Below, in pieces: positions 63,570 through 64,000 of a stretch of DNA of 64,000 nt (positions within the stretch are counted from its first letter, which is position 1; every line of letters starts with the position of its first letter). This DNA comes from Ianthella basta (lineage: Eukaryota > Porifera > Demospongiae > Verongiida > Ianthellidae): contig OZ025872.1 of the NCBI GenBank assembly GCA_964019415.1, positions 9,560,678 to 9,624,677 of the forward strand. The letters run 5' to 3'. The notes under the pieces were generated by a model. That model ran no database searches. It saw only the letters and a list, made by a program, of their open reading frames with translations, and was not told the origin of the DNA. The position numbers and the translations under genes were made by a program.

Positions 63570-64000
63570 TCAATCTAGTTTCAGTTCAATACTGTCCACT
63601 CTGAAGTACACAGAGTCATCCTGCAAGTACTGGCAATCATCACCATAGTAGCTGAGGTCTTTGTGGCCCAAGTTAGTACCCTCATCTACACCCTGTTCTT
63701 GTGGTTGAAGCTCCATTGTGTAGTGCTGCTCATCTTTCAGCTGGTTGAGCAAGCTCACTTTGACGGTGCCTTTGAAGGGACGCTCAAGATTCACTTGGTT
63801 ATCTCCTGTCATCAGCTGAACGAACAAAGATAGAAAAGGCATATCTTCCATTGGTGGACTTGGAGCAATGACCACAATACGCATCTTGTACCCTCCAATG
63901 TGAGAGTACACAGGATCACTGTACCACATCTCCTCATATTCCACAGTCTCCCGAAACTCCTCCAATTTGAGAACACAAGGTGGGCGGAGATAGCAAGTGG
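63570..64000 (-). CDS. TRAF-like protein 6, MATH domain only (cut by window end)
   Basis: The last 142 codons of a further TRAF-like gene running in from beyond 64000. The frame stays open to the edge (TCYLRPPCVLKLEEFRE aligns with the TCYPRPPWVIKMEGFQ of paralogues). MATH motifs YSHIGGYKMRIVV, RPFKGTVKVSLLNQLKD and VYFRVDSIELKLD are present. The loop between the Gln-Leu motif and the last strands is shorter than in the other copies. Whether RING and zinc fingers exist upstream cannot be seen. Confidence 0.8.
   Translation of the reverse strand, partial: TCYLRPPCVLKLEEFRETVEYEEMWYSDPVYSHIGGYKMRIVVIAPSPPMEDMPFLSLFVQLMTGDNQVNLERPFKGTVKVSLLNQLKDEQHYTMELQPQEQGVDEGTNLGHKDLSYYGDDCQYLQDDSVYFRVDSIELKLD

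Overview
The window looks like intron-rich animal nuclear DNA, probably from an early-branching invertebrate. A sponge is my best guess, from the mix of a CARD/NACHT/LRR receptor, a local family of TRAF6-like genes and dense miniature transposons; this is inference, as no species marker is visible. I see no prokaryotic operon structure, rRNA or CRISPR array; I made no systematic tRNA scan.

Layout. (1) 1.2-4.8 kb: two intronless minus-strand TRAF-like genes (RING, TRAF zinc fingers, MATH). (2) 5.1-6.65 kb: a decayed copy of a segment whose better copy is at 50.2-52.0 kb. (3) 7.0-47.4 kb, plus strand: what I read as one giant NOD-like receptor gene. It has 22 proposed exons whose splice phases match at every junction; the summed coding length is 6666 nt (2221 codons plus stop). 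It encodes six tandem CARD-like domains, a linker with a Gln-rich exon, a seventh CARD, a NACHT NTPase and about eight leucine-rich-repeat exons. (4) The introns hold many mobile-element relics: a 574-bp TIR element, a pogo/mariner-like element with an HTH fragment, an antisense reverse-transcriptase relic, a hAT relic, foldback elements and a CA-repeat-bearing family. (5) 47.4-52.0 kb: foldback DNA and the better copy of the duplicated segment, with two minus-strand exons of an unrecognised gene. (6) 52.7-64 kb: four more minus-strand TRAF-like genes, the last cut by the window end, separated by two copies of a MITE. One of these copies carries a 57-bp minisatellite.

How the genes may work together. 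CARDs make homotypic contacts, NACHT domains oligomerise on nucleotide binding and LRRs usually sense or autoinhibit. TRAF6-type RING/MATH proteins act downstream of such receptors as ubiquitin-ligase adaptors in other animals. A multi-CARD NLR embedded in a TRAF-like cluster therefore suggests an innate-immunity locus. The neighbourhood is observed; the functional link is inference.
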